The position numbers and the translations under genes are program-made. Source: Leucobacter celer subsp. astrifaciens (lineage in GTDB: Bacteria > Actinomycetota > Actinomycetes > Actinomycetales > Microbacteriaceae). Taken from it: a DNA stretch of 64,000 nt. The stretch spans positions 62,001 through 126,000 of the forward strand of contig NZ_JHEI01000133.1 of NCBI RefSeq assembly GCF_001273835.1, in the 5' to 3' direction. The notes under the pieces were generated by a model. It was not told where the DNA came from and did not search any database. It was given only the letters and a program-made list of their open reading frames with translations. The stretch's first letter is position 1; every line of letters starts with the position of its first letter. This document shows, piece after piece, positions 49,943-58,323 of this stretch.

Positions 49943-51730
49943 TTGCAGTCAGGTGAATTCAGGTTCGAGCAGGTCTCGGATTACTTCGAGAGCATCCGGC
50001 GAATGGCGCTCAACGTCAGCGGGTCCATGGAGCTGACCGAGGTGCTCCAATCGATCGCGGATTCCATATGCGACCATGCATCCTGGCAGATCTGCTGGAT
50101 CTACGCGATGGACCTCGGAGGGGGCTTCGGCGAGATCATCGCGCGCCAGGATCGACTGCACTATACGGAGAAGAGCCGTGTTCCCCGGTGGGATCTCGAC
50201 GGCTCCGTCTCCTCCGAGGCGCTTCGCCGCGAAGAGATCATCATCATTCCCGACCTTCGCGAAGCAGCGGATTTCCCCACGAGCCAGGAGTGGGCGCGGA
50301 GCGAGGACATCGTCGCCGCGGTGACCGTCCCGCTCCGCGGCACCGACCCCTTGGGTCGCAGAATGGTGCTCTCGCTGCGGTCCAGGAACGATCTCCTGCG
50401 TGATCCGTTCCAGCTCTCCTACATCAAGGCCGCCGCTTCATTGATCTCCCTTGCAGCCTCGAACGCCGCGTTGCTCGACGAGACGCGCCGCTCGGCGGTG
50501 TCGACGGCTCGTGCAGCGTCGCTGCTCGCCGCCACGACCGATGCGGTCGCGAGCGGCTGTCAGTCGGATGAGCAGCTGCGCGTCATCGAGCAGGAGAGCG
50601 AGCACTCGGTCATCCTGTTCGACCGGGCCGGAAATCTGCAGTTCGCAGGGACTGCGCCTCCGTCGCTGGGCCTTGCGCAGGAGGCCTGGGAAGAGGAGAT
50701 CCATGCGAGGAGGTCCGAGCTCTACCGCCGGGCCAGAGCTCTGCGGGATTCGCCGGCCGCGTCAATGCCGGTCTCGTTCGGCGGGAATGTGCCGGCGGGC
50801 GAGGTGGTCGGTTTCGGCGGCACCCGGGAGTGGGCGGCCACTGGCATCGTGCTCCCGTGGTCGACGTCCGCGGATGCGCACGGATTCGCGTCCGTCAACG
50901 CTGCGACGGCGATGGTCCTGCTCCGAGATCGAATCGCGGCGGAGTCGGAGTCCCTCTTGCAGAAGGACGTGTTCCGTCAGATTCTCGAGGGTACGCTTGC
51001 GAACACCTACGAGTTCACGACTCGCGCGGGGCTCGTCGGGCTCGCGACGGATCACGAATACTTCCTGGTCGTGGCGCGCGACTCATCGGCGGACGCGATC
51101 GACAGAGATCTCGACGCCGATCTGCGGGAGCTGCTGCGGCGCTGGCCCGGAGCCTGCCTGCAGTTCCTCGAGGGACTGCACGTCTTCTTCGTGCCCGCCA
51201 GGCTGGCTCAAGGCCGGGGAGAGGAACTCCTGCATCGCGAGATGAGCAGGGTGCACGCGAAGCACCCCAGCGCCGTGATCACCTCCTCGCCGAAGGCGCT
51301 TCTGCTTGACGAGATGCCCGAGTCGTGGAAGAGCTGTTTGCAGATTCTCGACCTCGCGCAGAAGATCGGTCGAACCGGTCTCGTCGGCGCTCATGAGTTC
51401 GGATCCAGCCGATTTCTGCTCTCGGCCATGCGAGGCTCCGAGATCGCCGAGTTCATCAGCGAGACCATCGGTCCACTGATGGTGCACCAGGGTGAGCGGC
51501 ACGGGGACCTCTTTCTGACGGCAGAGGCCTTCATGAACGCGCACGGTCGCTATCAGGAGACGGCCCGGCAGCTGAACGTGCATGTGAGCACGCTGCGATA
51601 CCGACTCAGCAAGATCTCCGAGCTCCTCGGCAAGGATCTCGAAGACCCGGACACCCGATTCGATCTCACCCTTGCCATGCGATTCGCCCGTTTGCAGCGC
51701 GGAAGCGCGTCGGACGAACGAAAGATGTGA
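49943..51730 (+). CDS. PucR/CdaR family transcriptional regulator with GAF domain
   Basis: 595 residues from a TTG start with GAGGAGG eleven bases upstream. Residues 20-175 fold as a GAF domain (ELTEVLQSIADSICDHASWQ, PRWDLDGSVSSEALRREEII). The last 70 residues hold the PucR-type helix-turn-helix (AEAFMNAHGRYQETARQLNV, HVSTLRYRLSKISELLGKDL). It is set between the ATPase and the remaining transporter genes, so it probably controls this uptake system and perhaps the enzymes. Confidence 0.88.
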   Translation: MQSGEFRFEQVSDYFESIRRMALNVSGSMELTEVLQSIADSICDHASWQICWIYAMDLGGGFGEIIARQDRLHYTEKSRVPRWDLDGSVSSEALRREEIIIIPDLREAADFPTSQEWARSEDIVAAVTVPLRGTDPLGRRMVLSLRSRNDLLRDPFQLSYIKAAASLISLAASNAALLDETRRSAVSTARAASLLAATTDAVASGCQSDEQLRVIEQESEHSVILFDRAGNLQFAGTAPPSLGLAQEAWEEEIHARRSELYRRARALRDSPAASMPVSFGGNVPAGEVVGFGGTREWAATGIVLPWSTSADAHGFASVNAATAMVLLRDRIAAESESLLQKDVFRQILEGTLANTYEFTTRAGLVGLATDHEYFLVVARDSSADAIDRDLDADLRELLRRWPGACLQFLEGLHVFFVPARLAQGRGEELLHREMSRVHAKHPSAVITSSPKALLLDEMPESWKSCLQILDLAQKIGRTGLVGAHEFGSSRFLLSAMRGSEIAEFISETIGPLMVHQGERHGDLFLTAEAFMNAHGRYQETARQLNVHVSTLRYRLSKISELLGKDLEDPDTRFDLTLAMRFARLQRGSASDERKM

Positions 51731-51915
51731 ACCGGCGCCCGCTTTATCCTGCGAACAGTGCGATGCATGCGCAGTCAGCGCTTTCTACGCTGTACCAGAC
51801 GGGCTCGTACCCGGCCCGTTGCGGCTCGGTGCAACAGCCCGTTCTGAACGCCCGATCCGGCGGAACCTGCACGAGAACACCCAGCACTGAACTGATCAAG
51901 CCAATGGAGGAAATC

Positions 51916-52788
51916 ATGAAGAAGCGCTCAACGGTCCTGAAACTCCTTGTCCCAGCCGCGGCGGCGGCGCTGCTTCTGTCGGCGTGCAGCGGCGGGGCGG
52001 GTGCCCCCGCGAACGGTGAGGAACCGGCCTTCCGCACGGTGAAGGAGGGAGTGCTGACCGTCGCCCCCTACAGCGAGTCGGCGCCGGTCGTGACCCGCGA
52101 CAGCGGATCGCTCGGAGGGCTCACCGGCGACTTCATCAACGGTTTCGCCGAGGAGAACGGCTTGACGGTTGAAATACTCAAGGCGGACTTCTCGGGATCG
52201 CTCGCCGCCACGCAGCAGGGGCGCGCGGACATCACTCCGTACATCTACTACACCCCCGAGCGCTCGAAGACGGTCTTCTTCACCGCACCGAACTTCGTGC
52301 TCCCGAGCGGCGTATACACGATGGAGGGCTTCGACTACTCCGCTGTGGAAAGCCTCACCGGCACGAAGGTCGGAGCCGTGGTCGGGCAGGTATGGGAACC
52401 GTACATCAGAGATGCGTTCGGCGACGACGGCGTGCTCTTCCAGACGGCGGTCGACGCGGAGACCGCCCTCGTCAACGGGCAGATCGACGCGTATGTGAAC
52501 AGCAACTTCCAGATGCTCGTCGCACCCTTCAGCGATCGCGATGACGTGGTGTTCCACGAACTCGAGGAGGGCGACCTGGACATGCCGACCGAGGTGATCA
52601 ACACCTATTCCTACAACGTCGTCTCGTGCAGCAACCCGGACCTTGCAGACGCCATGGACGAGTACCAGAGGGGTCTGGTCGAATCGGGGGACTGGATCGG
52701 TCTCTACGATGCGAACGACTTCCCCGAGGAGTCGCGCCTCCTCGATGCGGCCGACATCGTGCAGCCCACTCAGGGTTGCGGTAGCTGA
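51916..52788 (+). CDS. Amino acid ABC transporter substrate-binding lipoprotein (family 3)
   Basis: 290 residues from the ATG at 51916 (GGAGG upstream). The lipobox is ALLLSACSGG, so it is a membrane-anchored lipoprotein. The two-lobe family 3 fold is indicated by LTGDFINGFAEENGLTVEIL, GRADITPYIYYTPERSKTVF, LTGTKVGAVVGQVW and the closing MDEYQRGLVESGDW. Ligands of this family are amino acids or opine-like compounds. Two permeases follow directly. Confidence 0.92.
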   Translation: MKKRSTVLKLLVPAAAAALLLSACSGGAGAPANGEEPAFRTVKEGVLTVAPYSESAPVVTRDSGSLGGLTGDFINGFAEENGLTVEILKADFSGSLAATQQGRADITPYIYYTPERSKTVFFTAPNFVLPSGVYTMEGFDYSAVESLTGTKVGAVVGQVWEPYIRDAFGDDGVLFQTAVDAETALVNGQIDAYVNSNFQMLVAPFSDRDDVVFHELEEGDLDMPTEVINTYSYNVVSCSNPDLADAMDEYQRGLVESGDWIGLYDANDFPEESRLLDAADIVQPTQGCGS

Positions 52789-52841
52789 CCGGGCCGGCCC
52801 CTGGCCGAGGGTCCACGCAGGTTCGGAAAGGAACGCGCATC

Positions 52842-53597
52842 ATGCCGAGTTGGGACGTATGGAGCCAGTGGCTCGAACTCATGTGGGGAGGGCTCCGGTT
52901 CACGTTCGCGCTCAGCGCCATCAGTTCGGTGACGACACTGATGTTCGGCGCGGTGCTGGCGCTTCTCGCCGTGGCGCCGTCGAGATTGGTGCGGTTCGCC
53001 GCCCGAACCTGGATCGAGGTGTTCCGCAGCATCCCTCTGCTCGCGATGATGATCCTGTTCTACTTCGGCATGGGGCCGCTCGTGGCGAAGATCGGCATGA
53101 ACGCGTTCACGATCGCCGTCATCTCGCTGACCCTGAGCATGTCCTCCTACGTGGCCGAGGTGTTCCGCGGCGCGGTGAGCGGGGTGAGCAGGAAGCAGTG
53201 GGACGCAGCGAGCAGCATCGGGATGAGCCACTCCCAGACGCTGCGCTGGATCATCATCCCGCAGGTGCTCGCCCCGCTCGTGCCGCCGGCCGTCAACATC
53301 GTGATCGGCGTCATCAAGTTCAGCTCGCTCGCTTCGCTGATCACCGTCAACGAGCTCACGCTCTCCGCCACCCAAGCGGTGTCGATCAGCTTCTATCCGC
53401 TCTACGTCTACGTGCTGGTGGGGCTGTTCTACGCGGCCCTGATTCTGCCGCTGATCTACTTCAGCCGTTGGCTCGAACGGTGGGTGCAGCGTCGGTTCGG
53501 TCTGGTGTCGGCTCCGGTCAATCGAGGCCTTGCCTCGCTGTCGTACGAGGACGTGAGCAAGAGCGCAGCGCTCGCCGGAGCGAGGGGGGACAAGTGA
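52842..53597 (+). CDS. Amino acid ABC transporter permease
   Basis: 251 residues with about five or six transmembrane helices. AAAGGAACG precedes the ATG. The N-terminus contains WGGLRFTFALSAISS, the his-type permease start, then WIEVFRSIPLLAMMILFYFG, and the EAA loop is DAASSIGMSHSQTLRWIIIP. Its stop is fused with the start of the next permease (TGATG). Confidence 0.92.
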   Translation: MPSWDVWSQWLELMWGGLRFTFALSAISSVTTLMFGAVLALLAVAPSRLVRFAARTWIEVFRSIPLLAMMILFYFGMGPLVAKIGMNAFTIAVISLTLSMSSYVAEVFRGAVSGVSRKQWDAASSIGMSHSQTLRWIIIPQVLAPLVPPAVNIVIGVIKFSSLASLITVNELTLSATQAVSISFYPLYVYVLVGLFYAALILPLIYFSRWLERWVQRRFGLVSAPVNRGLASLSYEDVSKSAALAGARGDK

Positions 53598-54232
53598 TGG
53601 ACCTCGGAGTTTTCATCCCGGCACTCTGGGTGACGCTGCAGATCGCGATCGGCGCTTGGCTGGTCTCGATTGCGATCGGCCTCGTCATCGCGCTGCTGCG
53701 CGAAGCCGGCTCCCCGGCGCTGGAACGCGTGCTCGGCGGCGCCATAACCCTGCTTCGCGCGATCCCCGAACTCGTGATGCTCTACATCGTGTTCTTCGGT
53801 CTGGCGTATGTGGGGATCCGGCTCGACAACGTCACGGCGGCGATCGTCGCGCTGGGCGTGATCGAGGGGGCGTTCATGTCCGAGTACTTCCGCGGCGCCA
53901 TCCTCACCGTTTCTCCGCGACAGCGCGCCGCGGCAACGTCTCTCGGGATGTCGAAGTCGCAGGTCTTCTTGCACATCGTGCTTCCACAGGCCGTCCCGTT
54001 CTCCATCCCTCCCGCGGTGAACGGGTTCGTCGCGCTGCTGAAGACCGCGACGCTCGCGGTGGCGATCGGAGCGACCGAACTGCTGCACGCCGCGCGCGAG
54101 CAGATGGTGGTGACGGGCGACATCCTGGGCGTCTCCCTGGTGGTCGTGTGCATCTACCTGGTGCTGACGATTCCTCTGACCTGGAGCGCAACAGCAATCG
54201 AGGCGAAAGTGAGGATGCGTCTTGTCGCATGA
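53597..54232 (+). CDS. Amino acid ABC transporter permease (second subunit)
   Basis: 211 residues with the same fold as its neighbour (LLRAIPELVMLYIVFFGLAY, EAA loop RAAATSLGMSKSQVFLHIVL). It starts at 53597 on the last base of the upstream stop. The two permeases should form the heterodimeric channel. The last 11 bases overlap the cupin gene's start, tying the enzymes to transport. Confidence 0.92.
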   Translation: MDLGVFIPALWVTLQIAIGAWLVSIAIGLVIALLREAGSPALERVLGGAITLLRAIPELVMLYIVFFGLAYVGIRLDNVTAAIVALGVIEGAFMSEYFRGAILTVSPRQRAAATSLGMSKSQVFLHIVLPQAVPFSIPPAVNGFVALLKTATLAVAIGATELLHAAREQMVVTGDILGVSLVVVCIYLVLTIPLTWSATAIEAKVRMRLVA

Positions 54233-54635
54233 AGTCTCTGTAGAACGTCCGCTCGACCATCTTCGCGATTCGGCCGCCACGATCTTCGAAGGGCGTGTGC
54301 AGTCGACGGCGCTCGAGGCGTCGGCCGTCGGGCTCGGGGTGCCGGGATACCTGGTGAGCTTCCTGCCGGGTGCGTACACCCGGCTGCACACCCACTCGGC
54401 CGATCAGGTGCTGATCATCGTGGGAGGCCAAGGATACGTGGGCGACCCCGAGCATCCGGAACTGGTGCAGAAGGGTGACATCGTGAGAATTCCCGCCGGT
54501 ATGCCGCACGTGCACGGTGCAGGCGATGGCATCGGTTTCAAACACATCGCACTGCTCGCCGGGGACACGACCGTGCTGGAAGCAGAGTTTCACTGGCCAC
54601 CGATTATCGCCGTTTCGAGGTACGAGAATGAATGA
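54222..54635 (+). CDS. Cupin-domain protein
   Basis: 137 residues from a TTG start with GAGG at a good distance. A single cupin barrel: FLPGAYTRLHTHSADQVLII gives the first metal motif (two His), and IVRIPAGMPHVHGAGDG the second. It may be a small isomerase, dioxygenase or a sensor of the pathway. It overlaps the permease upstream and the flavin reductase downstream. Confidence 0.85.
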   Translation: MSHEVSVERPLDHLRDSAATIFEGRVQSTALEASAVGLGVPGYLVSFLPGAYTRLHTHSADQVLIIVGGQGYVGDPEHPELVQKGDIVRIPAGMPHVHGAGDGIGFKHIALLAGDTTVLEAEFHWPPIIAVSRYENE

Positions 54636-55605
54636 GCTCACCCGCCAGCAGGTGCGTGCCGCCTACACGAGCTTCGCCACCGGTGTCACAGTCGTCACGG
54701 CCTTCGACGGTGCCGGAAGACCCTGTGGAATGACGGCGAGTTCGCTCAACCCGATCTCGTTGGATCCCCCACTCGTATCGGTGGCGCTCACTCACGGATC
54801 GCCGAACTACGACAGCTTCGTGCGGAGCTCGATGATCTCCATTTCTATCCTCAACGAGAGGCAGAGCGACCTCGCGCGCCACTTCGCGATGCCCCATGAC
54901 GACAAGTTCGCGGGTGTGCCGCTGGAGGAGGTCGAGACCGGTGTGCCGCCCATCATCCGCGACGGTGTCGCCTCGATGGTCTGCGAGACCCAGCAGACCT
55001 TCGAGGTCGGCGATCACACCCTGCTGATCGCTCGAGTGGTGAAGACGGCGGTGCGGGAGAACCCTCCACTGATCTATCATCGCGGCACCTTCTTCGAAAC
55101 CGCGCAGCAGGCCGACAACGAAGTCGAATCTCGACGACAACGGGCGACGATGGTCGGGTTCATCGTCGAGGATGACGACCGTGTGGCGCTCATGGCCGAT
55201 ACGTATGCATCGGGGGATCTCGTCATCCCGATGGCGCGGCTCGTGGGCGGGAGCAGCACGAGCGAGGCCGTGTCGCGAGCGGCGCAGAGGATCTTCCAGG
55301 AGGAGATCGAGATCGATTTCCTCTACTCCATCGTCGACGTCAGCGACCGTCACACCTGCCTGGTGTACCGCGGTCGCCGGCTCGGAGGCGGCACCGATGC
55401 CCAGGACGTGATGTGGTATCGGGAGGCGGAACTGCCCTGGTCCCTCGTGCGGACGCGGTCGAGCGAGGTGGTGCTGCGGCGGTACTTCAGGGAGCGGGTG
55501 AAGGACCAGTTCGGCGTCTACGTCAGCATCGGGAACGGGCGCATCGCCACGATGAGCGCTCCGTCGGAGTGGGAGGACGCTCAGACGATCGGTTCACGAG
55601 GGTGA
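54628..55605 (+). CDS. Flavin reductase fused to a Nudix-like domain
   Basis: 325 residues from the ATG at 54628. The first 160 residues form an HpaC/RutF-type flavin reductase: VRAAYTSFATGVTVVTAFDG, GMTASSLNPISLDPPLVSVA, SISILNERQSDLARHFA, then PPLIYHRGTFFE. From residue 174 the chain resembles a Nudix fold, but the Nudix box (GGSSTSEAVSRAAQRIFQEE) lacks the first catalytic glutamate of REUXEE (Ile instead) and the glycine that follows. The reductase would feed FMNH2 to the monooxygenase at 44123; the Nudix part probably binds a nucleotide rather than cleaving one. Confidence 0.85.
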   Translation: MNELTRQQVRAAYTSFATGVTVVTAFDGAGRPCGMTASSLNPISLDPPLVSVALTHGSPNYDSFVRSSMISISILNERQSDLARHFAMPHDDKFAGVPLEEVETGVPPIIRDGVASMVCETQQTFEVGDHTLLIARVVKTAVRENPPLIYHRGTFFETAQQADNEVESRRQRATMVGFIVEDDDRVALMADTYASGDLVIPMARLVGGSSTSEAVSRAAQRIFQEEIEIDFLYSIVDVSDRHTCLVYRGRRLGGGTDAQDVMWYREAELPWSLVRTRSSEVVLRRYFRERVKDQFGVYVSIGNGRIATMSAPSEWEDAQTIGSRG

Positions 55606-55667
55606 GCGATCGGATGGCGGGCGAGGACGCGCGCCGAGCGTCGACCACCGTGAAAGGAGCCGATGGC

Positions 55668-57305
55668 ATGCCAGTGGAGCGGGTAGCGGAGGTTCGCACG
55701 CGATCGGGCGGGGAACTGCTCGTCGAATCCCTCTCGGCGCACGGGATCCGCACCGTGTTCGGGATCCCGGGCACTCACAATCTCGAGATCTTCGCGGCCA
55801 TGCCCGAGCACGGCATCCGCAACGTCTCGATGCGTCATGAGCAGGGGTCCGGCTACGCCGCGGACGGGTGGGCCCGGTCGACCGGAGACGTGGCGGTGGT
55901 CATCGCGACCACCGGCCCCGGGGCGCTGAACGCCGCGACTGCGCTCGCCCAGTCGTTCTCCGACTCGGTCCCGGTGCTGCTCGTCGCGCCCGGAATGCCC
56001 ACCGCGCTGCAGGGGCTCGGCACCGGGATGCTCCACGAGCTCCGCGATCAGCGGCTGGTGTTCGCGGGCATCGTCGATCACAGTCATCGGGTGGCGAACG
56101 CGTCGGAGATACCCACCGCCGTGTCGAGGGCATTCGGCCGGCTCTCCTCCGGCCGCCGCCGTGCGGAGTACCTCGAGGTGCCGATGGATCTGCTCGCCGC
56201 TCATGCGGAAGCGACGCAGCCGAGACCGGCGCCTCGTCCGCAGCACGCGGATCCGCCTGAATCGCTTCTCCAAGATGCAGCCGAACGGATCAGCGAGGCG
56301 CAGCGCGTCGTCATCATTGCCGGCGGCGGGGCCGCCGAGGCCTCGTCCGAGGTGACGGAGCTCGCGGAGATGCTCCAGGCGCCGGTCGTGACGACGGCGA
56401 ACGGGAAGGGCACCGTCCCCGAGGACCACCCGCTCGCGGCCGGAGCCGGGCTGCAGCTCCCGGTGTTCGACGACCTCATCGCTTCGGCTGACGCGGTGAT
56501 CGCAGTCGGCACGGAGCTCGCGTCATCCGATTGGTGGGGACGGACGGTGAGGATGCCGTGCACGCTCCTCCGAGTAGACGTGGACCCCGTGGGCGTCTAC
56601 GCCAACTATCGGCCGAGCCACCCGCTGGTCGGTACTGCCGCCCAGGTGCTGCGGGCGCTGATACCCCGGATCGACGCCTCGCGCATGCATCGATCAGCGT
56701 GGGCGCACGAGCACCTGAGGAAGATCGGGGCCGCTCAGCGGCGGTCGGCCGGGCCGTGGCTGGAGTCCTTGCGGGCGCTCGACGGCGTGCTTCCGCCGAA
56801 TGCCATCGTCGCGGCCGACAACGCGATGGTCTCCTACTACGGTGCACTCACGACGCTCAGCATGCGGCGTCCGCGGTCCTTCCTGTTCCCGACCGGGTTC
56901 GGCACTCTCGGGTATGCCCTGCCTGCAGGAATCGGCGCCAAGCTCGCGAACCCCGATTCGCCGGTCGTGGTGATCCAGGGCGACGGCGGTCTGATGTTCA
57001 CGATCGCCGAGCTCGCATCGGCCGCCGAGGCGAGGATCGCGCTCCCGGTGATCGTCTTCGACAATGGCGGCTACGGCGAGATCCTCAACGAGATGGTCGA
57101 CCGGGCGGACGCTGTGCACTCGGTTGCTCTGGGCTCTCCCGACTTCGTCTCCATCGCACGGGCGATGGGCTGCGAGGCGGAGCAGCTCGACGCGGACTCG
57201 GAACTCGGCGAGGTGGTCGCCCGTGCATTGACCGCGGATCGCCCGACGCTCATACACGTGCTGGAGCAGAGCGCCGCCGCGACCCGAATGCCGGTGGGGG
57301 GATAG
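55668..57305 (+). CDS. ThDP-dependent enzyme (acetolactate-synthase/benzoylformate-decarboxylase family)
   Basis: 545 residues from the ATG at 55668, preceded by GAAAGGAG; the frame stays open upstream to 55413 and a GTG at 55602 overlaps the previous stop, but only this start has a good ribosome site. The cofactor-activating Glu is in RHEQGSGYAADGWAR, and the ThDP motif is GDGGLMFTIAEL with the Asn of VIVFDNGGYGEI about 25 residues on. GIPGTHNLEIF and MLHELRDQRLVFAGI resemble the 5-guanidino-2-oxopentanoate decarboxylase (AruI) group, so a 2-oxo acid decarboxylase making an aldehyde for the dehydrogenases is likely. A ligase/synthase reaction is an alternative. Confidence 0.85.
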   Translation: MPVERVAEVRTRSGGELLVESLSAHGIRTVFGIPGTHNLEIFAAMPEHGIRNVSMRHEQGSGYAADGWARSTGDVAVVIATTGPGALNAATALAQSFSDSVPVLLVAPGMPTALQGLGTGMLHELRDQRLVFAGIVDHSHRVANASEIPTAVSRAFGRLSSGRRRAEYLEVPMDLLAAHAEATQPRPAPRPQHADPPESLLQDAAERISEAQRVVIIAGGGAAEASSEVTELAEMLQAPVVTTANGKGTVPEDHPLAAGAGLQLPVFDDLIASADAVIAVGTELASSDWWGRTVRMPCTLLRVDVDPVGVYANYRPSHPLVGTAAQVLRALIPRIDASRMHRSAWAHEHLRKIGAAQRRSAGPWLESLRALDGVLPPNAIVAADNAMVSYYGALTTLSMRRPRSFLFPTGFGTLGYALPAGIGAKLANPDSPVVVIQGDGGLMFTIAELASAAEARIALPVIVFDNGGYGEILNEMVDRADAVHSVALGSPDFVSIARAMGCEAEQLDADSELGEVVARALTADRPTLIHVLEQSAAATRMPVGG

Positions 57306-57311
57306 ACGGAC

Positions 57312-57339
57312 CCGCCCGTATCAGAGCGGCGTCGGGCGG
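57312..57339. terminator. Hairpin between the ThDP enzyme and the LysR gene
   Basis: CCGCCCG (57312-57318) pairs with CGGGCGG (57333-57339) across a 14-base loop, directly after the ThDP gene and before the convergent LysR gene end. A modest but well-placed bidirectional terminator candidate. Confidence 0.5.
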
Positions 57340-57372
57340 CCGCGGACCCGTCGGGGTGCGGGTACCGGAACG

Positions 57373-58248
57373 TCAGGACGGCGACGAGGCGTCCACCGCT
57401 TCGCGGACATGCGCGACGAATGCGCGCAGGTTGACCGACCCGGCATCGCGACGCCAGGTCAGCCATGTCTCGGCGCTGCCGAACGCTCCGAGTTCGTGGG
57501 TTCTGACCCCCGAGGCCCCCGGCAGCGACTCGAGCAGCGACCGGGGAATCATGGCGATCCCGGCCCCGGACGCGACACAGGCGACCATCGAGTAGTACGA
57601 GGAGATCTCCACCGACCGCGATGGGACAACTCCGGCAGAGGCCATCCAGTCCTCGAACCGTTGCCGGTAGGAGCACTGGAAACCGAAGACGAAGGCTGTC
57701 GGATTGCTCGCCCAGTAGTCGTCGTCGAGACCGTGGGTGCTCGGCGGAGAGATGACGACCAGATGTTCCTCGAAGGCCAGCATGCCGGTGAGGGCGGGAC
57801 TGGCAGGCGGCCCGTCGGTGAAGACCGCGCTGAGATTGCCGGACATCACCTGGTCGAACATGCGACCCGAAGCGCCTGCTTCGAGCTCGACCTCCACCTC
57901 GGGATAGGCGAGGTGGAAATCGGCGAGGATCGACGGGATGCGCACAGCCGCGGTGCTCTCGAGCGCACCGACGCGGAAGCGGCCGCGAGGAGAGTATCCG
58001 CGACCGATGTTGCGTGATTCGTCGACGAGTGCGAGGATGCGCCGTGCGTAATCGAGGAACTCGATGCCGTCGGCCGAGATCGAAGACTGCCGCTTGTCGC
58101 GCACGAGCAGCTGCACGCCGAGCTCGCTCTCGAGCTGCCGGATCCTCGTGGAGACGTTCGAGGGGGCGCGGAGCATCGCCTCCGAAGCCTTGAGCACGCC
58201 TCCGTGGTCGGCGACCGCGACGAACATCTTGAGTTGCGAGATCTCCAT
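57373..58248 (-). CDS. LysR family transcriptional regulator
   Basis: 291 residues from the ATG at 58248 (GAGGGGAG upstream); the frame runs on to 59157 but that part is antisense to the dehydrogenase. The N-terminal winged helix is MEISQLKMFVAVADHGGVLK, then RAPSNVSTRIRQLESELGVQ. The sensor domain begins FRVGALESTAAVRIPSILAD. It is divergent from the aldehyde dehydrogenase at 58324 and should control it, responding to a pathway intermediate. The C-terminal domain is complete. Confidence 0.92.
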   Translation of the reverse strand: MEISQLKMFVAVADHGGVLKASEAMLRAPSNVSTRIRQLESELGVQLLVRDKRQSSISADGIEFLDYARRILALVDESRNIGRGYSPRGRFRVGALESTAAVRIPSILADFHLAYPEVEVELEAGASGRMFDQVMSGNLSAVFTDGPPASPALTGMLAFEEHLVVISPPSTHGLDDDYWASNPTAFVFGFQCSYRQRFEDWMASAGVVPSRSVEISSYYSMVACVASGAGIAMIPRSLLESLPGASGVRTHELGAFGSAETWLTWRRDAGSVNLRAFVAHVREAVDASSPS

Positions 58249-58323
58249 TGTTCTCCCCTCGTGAATTGTTTGTTTCAAAGCTGCTACTTCATCGAACAAT
58301 GCTCTCACTCTACGGTAGGATCC
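58249..58323. promoter_or_regulatory. Divergent LysR/aldehyde dehydrogenase promoter
   Basis: TACGGT at 58311-58316 lies seven bases before the dehydrogenase ATG, suggesting a leaderless transcript. An imperfect inverted repeat, ATTGTTTG (58265-58272) and CGAACAAT (58293-58300), spans the middle, matching at 7 of 8 positions, and is the probable LysR binding site. Confidence 0.5.

Noticed and set aside
52643..53596. Long N-terminal extension of the second permease frame back to 52643
   Set aside because: It runs through the binding-protein and first permease genes; the TGATG start at 53597 gives the normal protein.
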